Shown: positions 10,354 to 21,849 of the stretch, in pieces
How the letters are laid out: each line of letters begins with the position of its first letter
Position numbering within the stretch: the stretch's first letter is position 1
Source of the DNA: Eleginops maclovinus
Lineage: Eukaryota; Chordata; Actinopteri; Perciformes; Eleginopidae
NCBI RefSeq assembly: GCF_036324505.1
Contig: NC_086360.1
Location: 3,369,546-3,433,545 of the forward strand
Direction: 5' to 3'
Length of the DNA stretch: 64,000 bases
Translations under genes and position numbers: made by a program
The notes under the pieces: generated by a model
Databases searched by the model: none
Told to the model about the DNA's origin: nothing
What the model saw: the letters and a program-made list of their open reading frames with translations, nothing else

Positions 10354-12738
10354 CAGAGGTGGGAAGGAACTACATTTACCCAAGTACTGTATTTAAGTGT
10401 AATGTTAAGAAACTTGTATCTTTACTTGAGTATTTCCATGTTATGCTACTTCTTCTCCACTTCAATTCAGAGGTAAATGATGTACTTTTACTGCGCTACA
10501 TTTATTGAATACCTTTACTTTACAGATCTGGATTAATGATGGTAAATATAATCAGCCCTTAAATCAGACTGTAGTTCACCTGCAGTAAATCCAGCAGCTA
10601 CCCTGCAGTATACAAAGCCATTCAAACTAGCTGCACCTTTACCAGCTCTGAGAACACTTTAATGATCAATAATTATAAAACATATCAGAGATATTATTCT
10701 GAAATGGACCAATCAAACAATGACTACTTTTACTGTCACTACTTTAAGTACATTTAGATGAGAGTACTTTCTACTTTCACTGGAGGAACATTTAGAATGC
10801 AGGACTTTTACTGTGACAGAGTATTCCTACACTCTGGTACTTCTACTTTACTCAAGTACAAGATCTGAGTACTTCTACTTTTACTCAAGTACAAGATCTG
10901 AGTACTTCTACTTTTACTAAAGTATAAGACCTGAGTACTTCTACTTTTACTCAAGAGCAAGATCTGAGTACTTCTACTTTTACTCAAGTACAAGATCTGA
11001 GTACTTCTACTTTTACTCAAGAACAAGATCTGAGTACTTCTACTTTTACTCAAGAACAAGATCTGAGTACTTCTACTTTTACTCAAGTGCAAGATCTGAG
11101 TACTTCTACTTTTACTCAAGTACATGATCTGAGTACTTCTACTTTTACTCAAGTACAAGATCTGAGTACTTCTACTTTTACTCAAGAACAAGATCTGAGT
11201 ACTTCTACTTTACTCAAGTACAAGATCTGAGTACTTCTACTTTTACTCGAGTACAAGATCAGAGTACTTCTACTTTTGCTGAAGTAAATGATCTGAGTAC
11301 TTCTACTTTTACTCAAGTACAAGATCTGAGTACTTCTACTTTTACTCAAGTACAAGATCTGAGTACTTCTACTTTTACTCAAGTGCAAGATCTGAGTACT
11401 TCTACTTTACTCAAGTACAAGATCTGAGTGCTTCTACTTTTACTCGAGTACAAGATCAGAGTACTTCTACTTTTGCTGAAGTAAATGATCTGAGTACTTC
11501 TACTTTTACTCAAGTACAAGATCTGAGTACTTCTACTTTTACTCAAGTGCAAGATCTGAGTACTTCTACTTTACTCAAGTACAAGATCTGAGTACTTCTA
11601 CTTTTACTCGAGTACAAGATCAGAGTACTTCTACTTTTGCTGAAGTAAATGATCTGAGTACTTCTACTTTTACTCAAGTACAAGATCTGAGTACTTCTAC
11701 TTTTACTCAAGTACAAGATCTGAGTACTTCTACTTTTACTCAAGTGCAAGATCTGAGTACTTCTACTTTACTCAAGTACAAGATCTGAGTACTTCTACTT
11801 TTACTCGAGTACAAGATCAGAGTACTTCTACTTTTGCTGAAGTAAATGATCTGAGTACTTCTACTTTTGCTGAAGTAAATGATCTGAGTACTCCCTCCTC
11901 TGCTCCCGTTATAGGTGTCCTTCACACTGAGGACTTAACCCCACCACTTTTTGAAACAGCTGATTATCACTTTTTAAAAGTATAATTTATTAACAAGGCT
12001 CTGCTAAAGAGCTTGCATCAAGAATCTGAATTAAAAAAGGAAATATTGAAAACGCTCCAGGAAACATTTGTTTAAGACAGCAGGTGATGCAATGTGAGTA
12101 TAGAAGAAACTAAAATGCATTGTCTAAAAAAAATAATTCTTCTATTGATTCTTAAATAGCTAAAAATGCACGGAAGAGTGAGTTTAACAAGTTTTCAGTT
12201 GTCACTTGGTTCAAGATGCATTTGGGTAACTGTGCAAATAACAGTATTTTCACACTGTTGACTCAGCCTATGCTCGTTTGATGCACAGTTATGCATATTT
12301 TATCTACCTCATACCAATCACCCAAAGCACTTCTTAAAATCACTTTCTAGAAAAATAAAAGGGATATACGTATATGTATATTATACCTTACTTATATATG
12401 TATTTATTATTAGGATCTGTGGCATTTCTAGATAATGTTGTATCAAGTAGCACTTTACTGTTGTGGAAAACCAAGTTCTGATTGACTTTTTGTAAAATAT
12501 TTAAATAATTTGACTCTTTTTTGACTTCAAAAGTGAGTCCACTAGTTTAATTTATGGAGATGCATTTTGTTAAAAGTAGCGTAAGCTGTTAAATAAATTA
12601 AAAGTGGAATAATATTACATCATTTTAATCTTAATTGTAGTGGAGTAGAAGTATAAAGTAACATGAAATACTCAAGTAAAGTATCTCAAACTTGCACTTA
12701 AGTACAGTACTTAACTATTACTTACGCCCCACCCTCTG
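10354..12738. mobile_element. Large hAT-type MITE expanded by an internal minisatellite
   Basis: The left end cagaggtgggaaggaac and the right end (reverse complement cagagggtggggcgtaag) form imperfect terminal inverted repeats. Sequence 10,500-10,835 matches the MITE at 4723. A 33-bp tandem array at 10,838-11,893 is added inside, then about 840 bp of AT-rich interior. Flanking octamers ctgctcac and cacacttg do not match, so the target duplication has decayed or the ends are slightly off. Confidence 0.65.
10838..11893. repeat. 33-bp minisatellite with higher-order structure (about 32 copies)
   Basis: Unit gagtacttctacttttactc followed by aagtacaagatct (33 bp). A one-base-shorter variant (acttctactttactcaag) recurs at 11,201, 11,398, 11,562 and 11,759, spaced 197, 164 and 197 bp: a six-, five-, six-monomer higher-order repeat. 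Because 33 is a multiple of three, the minus strand stays open as repeats of SKSRSTQILYL; this is not evidence of a gene. Confidence 0.95.
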
Positions 12739-12847
12739 CACACTTGTGTTGAATTCAGTCAGTTTGTTGTTGTTATCACACCATTGTCCTTTTCCTGCCT
12801 TTTCTCCCCCTTACACTAAATATGCACATATGTTTCCTTGTGTTAAG

Positions 12848-12918
12848 GCTCTAATGTGGAACTGCAGGAGGAGTTTGCATAGCAGGAGAGCCGCTCAGAG
12901 ACTACTTTAGAGAGCAAG
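12848..12918 (+). other. gcnt4: Possible gcnt4 5' untranslated exon
   Basis: A good acceptor (gtttccttgtgttaag) and donor (gcaag then gtaggc) flank 71 bp with no long reading frame, 330 bp before the coding exon. Supported only by splice signals and position. Confidence 0.25.
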
Positions 12919-13250
12919 GTAGGCTCAATAAGACCAGAAACAGCTACTACTACAATTGAGCTTCTTCCAAAACACAATTACCAGATTAAAATAAAGCCTC
13001 ATAAAGTCAATTATTTGAAAAAATGTAAGATCCAGTATAACTGTATGTCCCAAGACTGACTTTTAATGATTTACTTAGGATACCTCAAAGATCTAACATA
13101 CACCTAAATACAATGTAAAGATACATTAACTTAACTCAGTTGTTTTGATTGGTTAAAATATTTGACTCTCTTAAATCACTTCTCACAATGTCCTGTTGTG
13201 CACCATGAGTGTCTTCCTTTCTTGTCTTTTTTTATCCCTTTGTTCCCAGA

Positions 13251-14528
13251 ATGAAAATAAGATGTGCCTACTACACACATAGATTGAGACACAGGTGCTT
13301 CCTGTTCTCTCTGTCTTTGCTGGCGGTGTGTCTGCTCAAGCTGGTCTACATTAAAGTGACAGTGAGGGACAGCGTCTACATCGAGCCCTATGGAATCTCT
13401 GTCAGCTTATCCAGAAGGCACGACATCAACTGCACTGCCATCTACGAGCTGGACCCTGTGGAGATAGGCAAAGCTCTGGAGATAAAGCGTAAAGTCATAG
13501 TTGACGTGGACGATGACAGCACTGTGACTTTGACCTCAGACTGCCACACGTTTATCAGAACAAGAGGATACAATGAGGCTCCGGTGCAGGATGCAGAGCG
13601 CGTCTTCCCATTGGCTTACTCCCTGGTGGTGCACAAGAATGCACCCATGGTGGAGCGGATTCTGCATGCCATCTATGCACCTCATAACATCTACTGCATT
13701 CACTATGATCAGAAGTCCTCTCCGGCGTTCATAAAGGCCCTCACCAACCTGGCTCATTGTGTTCCAAATGTGTTCATCGCCTCAAAACTGGAATTTGTGC
13801 AATATGCCCACATCAGCAGGCTTAATGCCGACCTCAACTGCCTCTCTGATCTGCTGAAGTCAGAGGTCAAGTGGAGGTATGTTATCAACCTGTGTGGCCA
13901 GGACTTTCCTCTCAAGTCCAACTATGAGCTGGTGATGGAGCTGAAGCAGCTGAACGGCAGCAACATGCTAGAGTCCAGCCGGCCCAGTGAACTCAAGAAA
14001 CAGCGCTTCAGCTTCAAGCACGAGCTGAAAAATGTGCCTTACGAGTACCATCGTCTTCCTGTCAAAACCACAGTGCTCAAAGCTGTCCCTCCTCATGGTA
14101 TCGAGATGTTCATCGGGAGTGCATATTTTGTCCTCTCAAAGGATTTTGTGAACTACATTAGCAGCAGCCAAGTGGCAAAGGACTTTCTGGCCTGGTCAGC
14201 TGACACATACTCTCCAGATGAACACTTCTGGGCCACCCTGGTCAGGGTCCCCGGGGTGCCAGGACACATTCCCAGATCAGAGGCTGACGTTACAGATCTG
14301 AGGAGTAAGACACGACTAGTCAAGTGGAACTATTTAGAAGGAAATCTTTACCCAGCCTGCACGGGGATACACATGCGGAGTGTTTGCATTTACGGAGCGG
14401 CGGAGCTGCGCTGGCTCCTGAACTTTGGACACTGGTTTGCTAACAAATTCGACCCCAAAGTGGACCCGATTCTGATTAAGTGTTTGGAGGAGAAACTGAT
14501 GGAAAAACGTCAAAACGTGCAAACATGA
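13251..14528 (+). CDS. gcnt4: Core 2 beta-1,6-N-acetylglucosaminyltransferase 4-like
   Basis: The 425-residue protein fits the GCNT family, which adds beta-1,6-linked GlcNAc to O-glycan cores in the Golgi. Visible are a short cytoplasmic tail, a single signal-anchor helix (about residues 17-33, [17 protein letters not shown]), a lumenal glycosyltransferase family 14 domain with several family-type cysteines, [12 protein letters not shown], and [10 protein letters not shown], whose Glu324 aligns with the catalytic Glu of mouse GCNT1. Sequons lie at NCT and NGS. ATG 13251 is one base after a consensus acceptor (tttgttcccag, AG at 13248-13249), so the frame-open codons upstream are intronic. One coding exon is normal for this family. 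GCNT4 is preferred over GCNT1/3 because ankrd31 and fam169a flank it. Confidence 0.9.
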   Translation: MKIRCAYYTHRLRHRCFLFSLSLLAVCLLKLVYIKVTVRDSVYIEPYGISVSLSRRHDINCTAIYELDPVEIGKALEIKRKVIVDVDDDSTVTLTSDCHTFIRTRGYNEAPVQDAERVFPLAYSLVVHKNAPMVERILHAIYAPHNIYCIHYDQKSSPAFIKALTNLAHCVPNVFIASKLEFVQYAHISRLNADLNCLSDLLKSEVKWRYVINLCGQDFPLKSNYELVMELKQLNGSNMLESSRPSELKKQRFSFKHELKNVPYEYHRLPVKTTVLKAVPPHGIEMFIGSAYFVLSKDFVNYISSSQVAKDFLAWSADTYSPDEHFWATLVRVPGVPGHIPRSEADVTDLRSKTRLVKWNYLEGNLYPACTGIHMRSVCIYGAAELRWLLNFGHWFANKFDPKVDPILIKCLEEKLMEKRQNVQT

Positions 14529-16374
14529 TACCCAAAGGAAGAGTAAATGAGAGGAGGGAGTAGGTCCAGTATTTATTACCTTATAGGGGAAGGTGCAAAT
14601 GGACATCAGAGTACATGTTGCACAATTGTGAGATGCAGGCACTTTACCAGAGTATGTCATTTTGTTAGCTTCTACTACCTATTTCATTGGAAACATTAAT
14701 CCTGTTGGTGGTCCACATTTGATAATCACTTTGCAGAGTTCATACAATGGGCCTTGCTACAATTTGGACCCCCTAACACAATACGGGGAGGTACATACAC
14801 TGAGAAAAATGAAACACTGACTTTAATTAAATGTATTATGTCAACAGATTTCACATAACTGTATCAGGCCAGTTGAAAGCAATAATATCAAGTTGAACCT
14901 ATTATTTTGTATTTAAATGTAATATTATTGCTTTCAACTAACCTAATACAGATATGTGAAATCGGTTGACATAATACATTTAATTAAAGTCAAGGTATCA
15001 GTTTTTTCAGTGTGTGATCCATCTGTAATGTTGAAACATTTGATCAGTAATCTTTGATTTAACAAAGGGAGGATCAGTCTTCAAAATGAGGTCTTCTACT
15101 TAATTTAAAAGGTTTACTTTTATCAGATTTTATTCCCTGAGGTATTTTAATCGTCTTTGCACCTACATGCTGCCATCCTGTCGCAGCAGGTTACTGCCGC
15201 CCGCTCCACATGATTTCATTCATTCTTATTATTTTTTAACTTTCAACTACCACATAAAAGAAGGGTGTCCAAACTATGGCCAATGGGCCATCTCTGGCTC
15301 GTTGTCCATTTTGAATCGGCCCTCAGCCAATTCAAAAGGTATAATGGAACATGGTCCAGATCTGGAACTTTTCCTATATGTTGTACTTCTTAAATATATA
15401 TGTATATAATTTATATGTACTTCTTAAATATATATGTCAACAGATATTTCACAGTATCATGTGCACTTAAGCCCACTTTTGAAATAAATGCATAAAATCA
15501 TGAAGTTGAAAACATTTTCTAACTGATCTTAGTTATTAAAAATAGCCAAATAACTTATTTACATATCCAGTTTGAAATATACCCTTCATATTTCCCCTTA
15601 TTATCAGCAATCTGAGGCTTCTGTTGTAAGGAATGGGCTGCCAACACTTTTTGTATCACAATAAATGACACCTGATGGAGAGCTGTGATGTAGACGGTTT
15701 TCTTAAAGCTTATTCAAGTATCAAGAATAATTGACCTCACTGTAGCGAGTGGCCCAGCCCTTCGTATGTGTTTCTGTATGTGGCCCTCAATGAAAAACGT
15801 TTGTACAACCATGACATAAATCATTGATCAGTAACAGAAGAAAGATAAAGTGCCTTTGGCTGACATAATGTGTACTATCGGAGGAAATGCCATCCTAAAA
15901 ACAAGTGCCACTCAATATCAGATCCAGTACAGTGTGGAGTCCACTGACTACTCTTTCACTGAAATACCAAAGACTCGTGTTTTCCTCGTGTTTCTGTTCA
16001 TTAAACACTCCACACAAGCTTGTTTTTAAGGTTCTTTTCTCATGAAAATAGAAACGGTGGAGTTTGGATGGTTGAGATTTCTGCTGGTGTATTTATTGCT
16101 GAATAAAATTATGATGCTCCTTATGGGAGGTTTGGCATGAAGATCATTGAAAAGGCTCTTTTTTTCTTTACAATAATAAAAGGTTTTAAAGAATGTCAGA
16201 CACTGCACTCCAATGTGTCTGCATTCATTTAGTAGAATAATAATTTCAGGTATGTAATTGACTGGATGAGTCAGAAACAGAGAGGTGTTTCTGTTATTGT
16301 GTCCAACCCTTGTATATAAATGGATTTTGAACCACAAATACAAAAAGGCTTTGTGTTCACTGTGTTGTTCAGAC
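14529..16374. other. gcnt4 3' region and intergenic DNA
   Basis: Apart from the palindromic MITE this is AT-rich. AATAAA motifs near 15,482 and 15,660 could end the gcnt4 transcript, but neither is convincing. No other gene is seen. Confidence 0.4.
14797..15013. mobile_element. 217-bp full-length palindromic MITE, copy 1
   Basis: Begins acactga and ends tcagtgt. The left arm (gactttaattaaatgtatta) is mirrored by the right arm almost to the centre, so the single strand could fold into a hairpin of about 100 bp. Copies 2 and 3 are at 17,487 and about 48,160. Confidence 0.85.
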
Positions 16375-17147
16375 TTAAAGGTCCCCTATTATGCAAAATG
16401 CACTTTTTAATGTCTTTCATACATACATATGTGTCCCCGGTGTGTAAGGAGACTCACAGTGTCAGAAAATACAACCCTCTCTCTTCCTCCTTACCCACAT
16501 CTCTAAAAACGGGGGTATAAACGAGCTGATCCAGATTTGCTGTTCTTATGTCGTAATGAGGAAAATGTGAGCTGACTTTACATTAAACTCCTGGCAACGT
16601 CCCGCCCACGTGACACGTCCCAACCTATCGTCCCCCATATACAGACAGCGAGCTGAATCCACTCTTTTCTGGAAGTATTATGGTCTGTGTTTACATTAGC
16701 AAGCAGCGCTAACACTCAGAGCTAACGCTGTACTGGAGAGACTGTGTGTAATATAAAGGTCCTGTCCTTGTGGTAAACCGAGAGAGAAACGTTTGAGCTC
16801 CATACTGTTTCAGAAATAATGCTGGATGTGGTTTGGAACATAATATGGGGTTTAATCACGACAGCGTTTAGCTGAGTTTCTCCAGGTAGAAAACTCTCTT
16901 CAGAGAGAGCATGACGCACTAAAGGGGCGTGGCCAGCAGCAGCTCCAAAGGGGCGTGGCCAGCAGCTTCAAAGGGGCGCGGCCAGCAGCAGCTAGTTCAT
17001 TTAAAGCTACAGTCACAGAATCAGCACTTCAGGAACAGGGCTGTAATAGAGGGGGATGAGGCATGCTACAAAACACTTCAGACATGTTTTGTATAGATAT
17101 GGCCCTACAATATATTGTTAAAATATGGCATAATAGGAGACCTTTAA
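16375..17147. mobile_element. TTAA-ended MITE, copy 1
   Basis: Left ttaaaggtcccctattatgc and right gcataataggagacctttaa are inverted repeats; TTAA at both borders suggests a piggyBac-type non-autonomous element. The interior matches 62,072-62,695 over long stretches. Three tandem copies of an approximately 25-bp unit with gggcgtggccagcag lie at 16,920-16,994 and are missing from the other copy. Confidence 0.75.
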
Positions 17148-17486
17148 GGATGCACACGATGTCATGTGTTTGTTGCTTACAGTATTGTGCTTCAACAGGC
17201 TCCTCTGCCTGTATAAGACGCTTTGGTCCTGCCGTCTGTCCAAAGCGTCTCCACAGTAAGTGCTCTTTTAATTCCCTCTCTGGCTGCCTCCAGACTTGGC
17301 TCCAGATACTGATGACTTAACAGGACTGATATAAAGTGGATGAAATGAGTGTGATAACTCTGTCAGGATACAGCAGGGAGGCCTCCAAAGAGCCCCGCCC
17401 CCATCCCCATCCCAACAGTTTATTTCCCTCAAATGCATTTAAAAGTGTATTCAAGTCAAAGTACCAAAAGATTGGCATCAAAATAT

Positions 17487-17703
17487 ACACAGACAAAACT
17501 GAAACACTGACTTCAATTAAATGTGTGATGTCAACAGATTTCACATCACTGTATTAGGTTAGTTGAAAGCAATAATATTGAGTTGAACCAAATATTTTGT
17601 ATTTAAACTAAATATTATTGCTTTCAACTAACCTAATACAGATATGTGAAATCTGTGGACATCATACATTTAATTAAAGTCAACATTTCAGTTTTGTCAG
17701 TGT
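17487..17703. mobile_element. 217-bp palindromic MITE, copy 2
   Basis: Same length and arms as copy 1 (acacagacaaaactgaaac on the left, gttttgtcagtgt on the right). Inserted at the edge of a hAT-type MITE remnant. Confidence 0.85.
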
Positions 17704-18060
17704 ACTTTAAGTACCAAAAGTACAAATACTCATTTTGCAGAATGGCCCATTTAAGCAGTATATATTAAAATGACATTATAATTATTGATGCATTAATTTG
17801 TTCATCACTTGGTAAAAGTGGGGTTTATTGTAATTACTCGGTAGCTTAACCCATTATCATATGTGATAACGTATGAGTAGATTTATATTTTGTATTGATA
17901 ATGTAATTCTGTAATTCACTAGTAACTAAAGCTGTAAAATAAACTGAGGGGAGTAGAAATATAAAGGAGCATAATGCGAAAAATACTCAAGTTAAGTACA
18001 AATACCTCAATCTTTTACTTAAGTACTTGTGTAAATGAACTGAGTTACTTTCCACCACTG
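17704..18060. mobile_element. hAT-type MITE fragment, right end
   Basis: Ends gagttactttccaccactg, the inverse of the cagtggtg terminus at 4723, preceded by family-typical aaatactcaag and acttaagtac motifs. The left end is eroded. Confidence 0.6.
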
Positions 18061-18199
18061 TTCACAAGCAATGGAGGTTTTAAGAAATTCAAGTTAGATA
18101 ATGTAAGAGGGCAGGGTGTTCTTTTGTTCCTCTTGAATACAATTACAGAAATGGAGAACATGATATCAGAAGCGGCTTAAGACGTCTCCTGTTTGAATT

Positions 18200-18700
18200 T
18201 TCCAACAGGTCAACGGCTGTTCTTTTTTTTTGTGAGTCTTTTTATTTCATTATAGTGTACAATAACCGATGCCATTTGATTTACATTCCAGTATGCTAGA
18301 CATATACACACAGTACGCTCACTACACTCCCCACTCCCTCCCTCCATCCGCAAATGCACAAATAGGCAAAACCAAAGCAAAGAATGAACAACAGAGCCAT
18401 GAAAAGAAACATAGAAAACAAAAGAAAAACATCAAAGTAAAACAGACAAATCATTATTTAACGGCGACAAAGTAGAGAATGACAACACCACAACTAGTAT
18501 ATCCGACGTCAGGACTATTAACCACCACATGCACCATTCCATTGCTGGTCATATCTCGAATATATTTTCCTAGTGAGGAAACAATGGGAACCACAGATTT
18601 TGAAAAATATGTCAACGCTTATTGTTTTCCAATGTCATTTTCTCTAAAGGTAAAAAATGTGTTATCTAATCTAGGAACAGTCTAAAGGTCGGGGACGTTC
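18200..18700. other. Probable decayed LINE-like untranslated sequence
   Basis: A-rich, low-complexity sequence with phrases such as catatctcgaatatattttcc that resemble LINE untranslated regions. There are no usable reading frames, and the assignment is tentative. 18,700-19,430 holds nothing I can name. Confidence 0.25.
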
Positions 18701-19429
18701 ATTCTTCCAGGATAAAAGTATGCATTTCTTGGCAGAATATGCTATTGTTATTAGTATTCTGTAATGTTTGGGATTGAGTTTAAAGTTTGGCATGTCCTTT
18801 AATAGGTAAAAACATGGGTTTAGCCTAATTTCGATGTCTAAAACAGCTTTTGTAAGAAAGAAATATGATAATACAATTTCTGATAGTGTTACAGCAAAGA
18901 CTGTGTTGAGGAAAATACCAGGAATTTTAGTATTTAACCCTTTTTTTCAATAGTATAATGAAATAAAATGGTATCTTGTCTAAAAGTATGTTACTAAAAC
19001 ACCAGTAATTGTATTCTATATTTTTTGCGGGCTATGACTTTATACTGAATTAAAAATGTAAAAAATCTTGAAGACATTTTGTATTGTGAAACAGTCTTTA
19101 TGTCTGTTGTCGCTTATTACATGTGCCCCTCTCATAAAATAACTGGCCCCAGCGTGCCCCCCCGTAAAATCTGGCTTCAATTAATCTGATATGATCTCCC
19201 CAGGATAACCCTCCCTCTTCTGGGTTTGTAGACTATTAGTTAGTTATCCAAGCACCAATGTTAGGCAGCCTAATGTGATGACACAATGCCTCGCTCAGGT
19301 TTCAGACTGTATTCCCCCCAGGCTCCAGAAGCCCTGCGAATGTTGCCACAGGTAGCAGTGACCTTTAAAGGGCCACAGAGCAGCCTGCTAGTCATGATGT
19401 AACTGGAGGAGCAGTTCTACCAAAGAAAC

Positions 19430-19625
19430 ACTCATCATCAAGTATCAATCAAGTACACACATCCTTTACTCAAGTAAAAGTACAGATGCTCGTGTTTAAA
19501 TACTCTAGAAGTACTGACTAAAAGTCTTTCCTCAAGTAAAAGTAAAGAAGTATTGGCTTTGAAATGTACTATAACTGTACGATAACTACCAACTGTTTTA
19601 TAGAGTACCTGGTAAATGGACCTCA
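19430..19625. mobile_element. hAT-type MITE internal fragment
   Basis: Contains the tactcaagtaaaagtac motifs of the MITE family seen at 4723 and 10,354, without clear termini. Confidence 0.4.
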
Positions 19626-19949
19626 CTTTATATGAATATCAAAGATCTTCTATTAGAACTTGTGTCATTGTTAGCTCATGACTGTTTCAACAGTGAAAAA
19701 CCACCATTTAGAACACAAGCAAAGAAAACCAAAATGGGGACAGGACAAAAGCCAAACCTTCCTGGGTATTAGGTCGACACAATTCGCATCGAATTCGCCA
19801 TGAATGGTTTTGTGCGCCGATAATAGCGAACATCTCTCTGATGTGTGGCCATGGGTTAGGGAGATGGGTTAGAATATCTCCCCTGCTCTCTGTATTCTCA
19901 CTAAGTCATCCCCCTTCTCTGCCTCTTCTACCCTTACGTCTGCCAACTA

Positions 19950-21465
19950 TTTTTAAGCAGGCGGTTGTTCAGCCTCTCCTTAAAAAACCCAATCTAGATC
20001 CCTCCCTCCTGAAGAATTACAGGCCCATCTCAAAGCTCCCATTCGTGTCCACATTTTTTGAAAAGTTGTTGTTAACCAACTCAACACATTTCTGAATAAC
20101 GATAACCTCCTTGACAAATTCCAATCAGGTTTCGCAAAACATCACTCTACAGAATCAGCTCTCCTCAGGGTTTCCAATGACGGCATCAGATGCAGGTGTG
20201 TAGTTCTGGTGTTGTTGGACCTGACTGCAGCATTTGACACGGTGGACCACGCCATCATGCTAGACAGACTCAGGGTGTGGGTATGCATCTCAGGGTCTGC
20301 CCTGCAGTGGTTTGCCTCGTACCTCAGTGGGAGAAGTTTCTCCGTGGCTGTGGGCCCATTCTCTTCACACAGAACTCCTCTATCATGCAGACTGCCCCAG
20401 GGCTCTGTTTTAGCCCCCAGTCTTTTTCCCCTTTACAATGTTTCCCATAGGCCCCTTAATTAGCCAGTTCAAGGGTGTCTCGTATCACTGTTATGCGGAT
20501 GATATTCAGATGTATTTCTCTTTCAAACCCGCAAAACCTGAACATTTAAACACCCTGACTGCATGTCTGTCTTCCATTGAGGAGTGGATGTCTAGCAACT
20601 TCTTACAGCTCAATGCGTTAAAAACCGAAGTCTTGATCTTAGCGGCTGATAACATCGCCTCTAAGTTAGCAAGCCATCTGGAACCATTTAGTGGCAACGT
20701 TACGGCTAATATCAAAAACCTTGGTGTAAATTTTGATCATACTATGCTACTGGACAAACACATCAAACTTCTGACACGTACATGTTTTTTCCACCTCAGG
20801 AACATTACCAAGCTCAGGGGCTAGATGGGCGAGATGGCTATCCACGCCTTTATCTTGTCCCTGCTTGATTACTGTAACTCTCTGTTCTCCTGCCTCAACA
20901 AAACATCTACACACCGGTTACAACAGGTCCAAAATGCTGCAGCCAGATTACTCACTCGGTCCAAAAAACATGCCACATAACTCGATCCTTTCCGCCCTGC
21001 ACTGGCTCCCTGTCCATCTCAGAATACAGTTCAGAGTTCTTGTTTTTACATATAGAGCTGTCCATGGCCAAGCCCTTGCCTACATTCACAACCTGGTCCA
21101 CCCTTACAGGACAAACCGGGCCCTGAGGTCCCCCAAGCAAGGCCTTTTAAGGGTGCCATGGACCAGGCTAAAAACTAAGGGGGATCGTGCCTTTGAGGCG
21201 GTGACTCCAAGGCTTTTGAATGATCTCCCCCAGGGCCTGGGAGCCGCTGTCTCAGTGGAAATGTTTAAGGGGCAGCTGAAGACTCACCTTTTCCGACAAG
21301 CTTTTGGGGTGTCGGGGGAGGTGAGTTTTTCGCTGTCCCTACACTGGTTTTTATTGTACATTTTACAGCTGTAACTGTGTATTTTATTGTGTACTGTCTG
21401 TAAAGCACTTTGTACATTTGTGTTGAGAAGGGTGCTATAAAAATACAATGTTACTTACTTACTTA
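19950..21465 (+). mobile_element. Degenerate LINE (L2-like) reverse transcriptase remnant
   Basis: Broken frames encode reverse transcriptase motifs in order: PLLKKPNLDPSLLKNYRPIS, DLTAAFDTVDH (motif A), LPQGSVLAP (motif B) and CYADDIQMY (motif C), then a LINE C-terminal domain (LHWLPVHLRIQFRV). The 3' tail carries gtaaagcactttgtacattt and a short TTAC repeat, typical of L2-like fish elements. It is truncated at the 5' end with no endonuclease and has stops (for example TGA near 20,094) and frameshifts, so it is dead. Confidence 0.85.
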
Positions 21466-21759
21466 TTATTCTGCTAGCTACGGTTCTGGAACTGGCTGGT
21501 TTTGGATAATAAGGTGCTGCAGTTGCTTCCGGTTCAGAGGATGATGGAAATAGACTGGAGTTCTCATTGGTCGCTCTTATTCAGAGAAGACCAGGAAATG
21601 ATGGATACACGGCACACAATGACTCATAAATAATAATGATCACGCCACCAAACGCAGGTTCAAACTAAAGTGACAATGTTTTGAAAATGTAGAAAAGAAG
21701 TAGAAAATACAGGTATGTGTGTTAAAAATGTAAGACGTTAAAGTAAAAAGTCGTCAGAA

Positions 21760-21845
21760 AAAAAAGTTGTGGAAAAAAGTAGTGATACCAGAAAATGTTT
21801 AGTACAGTAACAAAGTATTAGTACTCCACTACTTCCCAGCTCTGC
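21760..21845. mobile_element. hAT-type MITE end fragment
   Basis: gtattagtactccactactt followed by cccagctctg matches the right terminus of the MITE at 4723-5929. Confidence 0.4.
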
Positions 21846-21849
21846 TCAT

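Noticed and set aside
10838..11893. Possible CRISPR-like array
   Set aside because: Direct head-to-tail repeats without unique spacers in a vertebrate genome; it is a minisatellite.
10808..11925. Minus-strand repeat protein SKSRSTQILYL
   Set aside because: It exists only because the 33-bp minisatellite unit is divisible by three; there is no start context, domain or flanking coding sequence.
13209..13250. gcnt4 start upstream of 13,251
   Set aside because: The region before ATG 13251 is a pyrimidine tract ending in AG, so it is an intron 3' end; the family N-terminus begins at 13,251.
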